Below, piece by piece: positions 63,561-64,000 of a DNA stretch of 64,000 nucleotides. This DNA is from an uncultured Acetatifactor sp. GTDB lineage: Bacteria > Bacillota > Clostridia > Lachnospirales > Lachnospiraceae. Location of the stretch: positions 30,723 to 94,722 of the forward strand of contig CAJTLR010000006.1 in NCBI GenBank assembly GCA_910577185.1, given 5' to 3'. Each line of letters opens with the position of its first letter. Within the stretch, counting starts at the first letter, position 1. The translations under genes and the position numbers were made by a program. The notes beneath the pieces were generated by a model. It was not told the origin of the DNA, ran no database searches, and saw only the letters and a list, made by a program, of their open reading frames with translations.

Positions 63561-63770
63561 CTTGTCTTGTACCGGGGACGGAAAGGGAAACTGGGAATAG
63601 GGCAGTGTGACAGCAGGGCGGCGTAACAGAAACGGCAGACAATCCGGACTGACCATGCCCTGTGCCGGAGATGGAAAACGAAACGGAGAAATGGACGGTA
63701 CGAAAGAGGAAACAGAAGCGGCAGATGCTCCGGACGGACTTATCTTGTGCCGGAAGGGTATACAAGGGAA
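63541..63770 (+). repeat. Degenerate repeat from the sortase 3' end
   Basis: CGGCAGAC-type segments followed by TCCGGA and a CCTTGT-like stretch recur at 63541, 63633 and 63719 (spacing 92 and 86). The first copy includes the last sortase codons. The rest of the spacer to 63919 is G/A-rich, with no convincing gene. Confidence 0.5.
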
Positions 63771-63919
63771 GGAACTGTTTCCTGACAGGCCCAGGGGAAA
63801 GGGTGCCGGGGAAGGAAGAAACACAGACGGCCCGGGCTGTCCCGGGAAAACCTGCCGGGAACCGGAAGGGGAGGCAGGAAGGGGACAGCCTGGGGCCGTC
63901 CGCACACAGGGGGGATGTT

Positions 63920-64000
63920 ATGTACAGGAAGAAGACCGGGGGATGGGCAAAGCACCTAGATTTCATGCTGCTGGACATACTGTGCCTGCAGGCGGCCTTC
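63920..64000 (+). CDS. Start of a probable exopolysaccharide sugar transferase, 3' end outside window
   Basis: Only 27 residues are present (MYRKKTGGWAKHLDFMLLDI and a following hydrophobic part), with GGGGGG upstream. This N-terminus is typical of polyprenyl glycosylphosphotransferases, which begin capsule or exopolysaccharide synthesis. The identification rests on this short segment and is tentative. Confidence 0.5.
   Translation, partial: MYRKKTGGWAKHLDFMLLDILCLQAAF

Overview
The window looks like chromosomal DNA of an endospore-forming Lachnospiraceae-type Firmicute (Clostridia), probably a gut commensal. Evidence: the gene run hup-rqcP-yabP-yabQ-divIC-spoIIE-tilS-hpt-ftsH (23.4-30.6 kb), which keeps the Bacillus/Clostridia order; purine-rich Shine-Dalgarno sites; sigma-A type promoters; moderately high G+C; lipoprotein and sortase genes; and no outer-membrane genes. 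The genus cannot be fixed from the sequence alone. No rRNA, tRNA, CRISPR array, transposase or prophage genes were seen.

Layout. 0-9 kb: end of a GH127 arabinofuranosidase, a heterodimeric ABC exporter, a cation/proton antiporter with a long untranslated leader, and glycogen phosphorylase divergent from an AraC regulator. 10-23 kb: PRPP synthetase, a 2-isopropylmalate synthase fused to an AraC DNA-binding domain, an unknown membrane protein, an M3 peptidase, a PrsA-like foldase, CCA-adding enzyme, a CotS-like kinase and a PEGA lipoprotein. 23-31 kb: the sporulation/division/tRNA/protease run. It includes a short SpoIIE without membrane domain behind a Spo0A-type promoter with a 21-nt spacer. 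A small orphan transcription unit (candidate sRNA) follows ftsH. 31-39 kb: a MATE pump, a four-gene two-component operon, and an amidase-deacetylase fusion resembling CwlD plus PdaA in one chain. 39-43.5 kb: potABCD polyamine transporter. 43.6-48.6 kb: an XRE protein fused to a FlhA-C-like domain, DUF2971, a phosphoesterase, a DUF2383-like protein, small proteins and a NUDIX hydrolase. 48.9-54 kb: a GlpA-like/FAD/DUF1667 redox trio and a DUF1538 transporter-like protein with a tandem PII protein. 55-61 kb: a padR-HAAS-DUF4097 envelope module, a UvrD-like helicase and a kinase. 61-64 kb: Uma2 nuclease, an AT-rich element bounded by inverted hairpins, a small XRE gene, a lipobox-bearing class B sortase, and the start of what looks like an exopolysaccharide sugar transferase.

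The main cross-cutting feature is a dispersed, structured repeat of about 85 bp found at five loci (5.06, 13.77, 18.99, 30.84 and 37.30 kb). Each array starts just after the T-tract of an intrinsic-terminator-like hairpin. Stem positions show paired (compensatory) changes between copies. Two genes (potC and srtB) also have their 3' ends tandemly repeated into the following spacer.

Strongest candidates for something undescribed: the LeuA-AraC fusion (an enzyme with a leucine-sensing domain joined to a DNA-binding domain), the XRE-FlhA-C fusion outside any flagellar locus, and the terminator-associated structured repeat.
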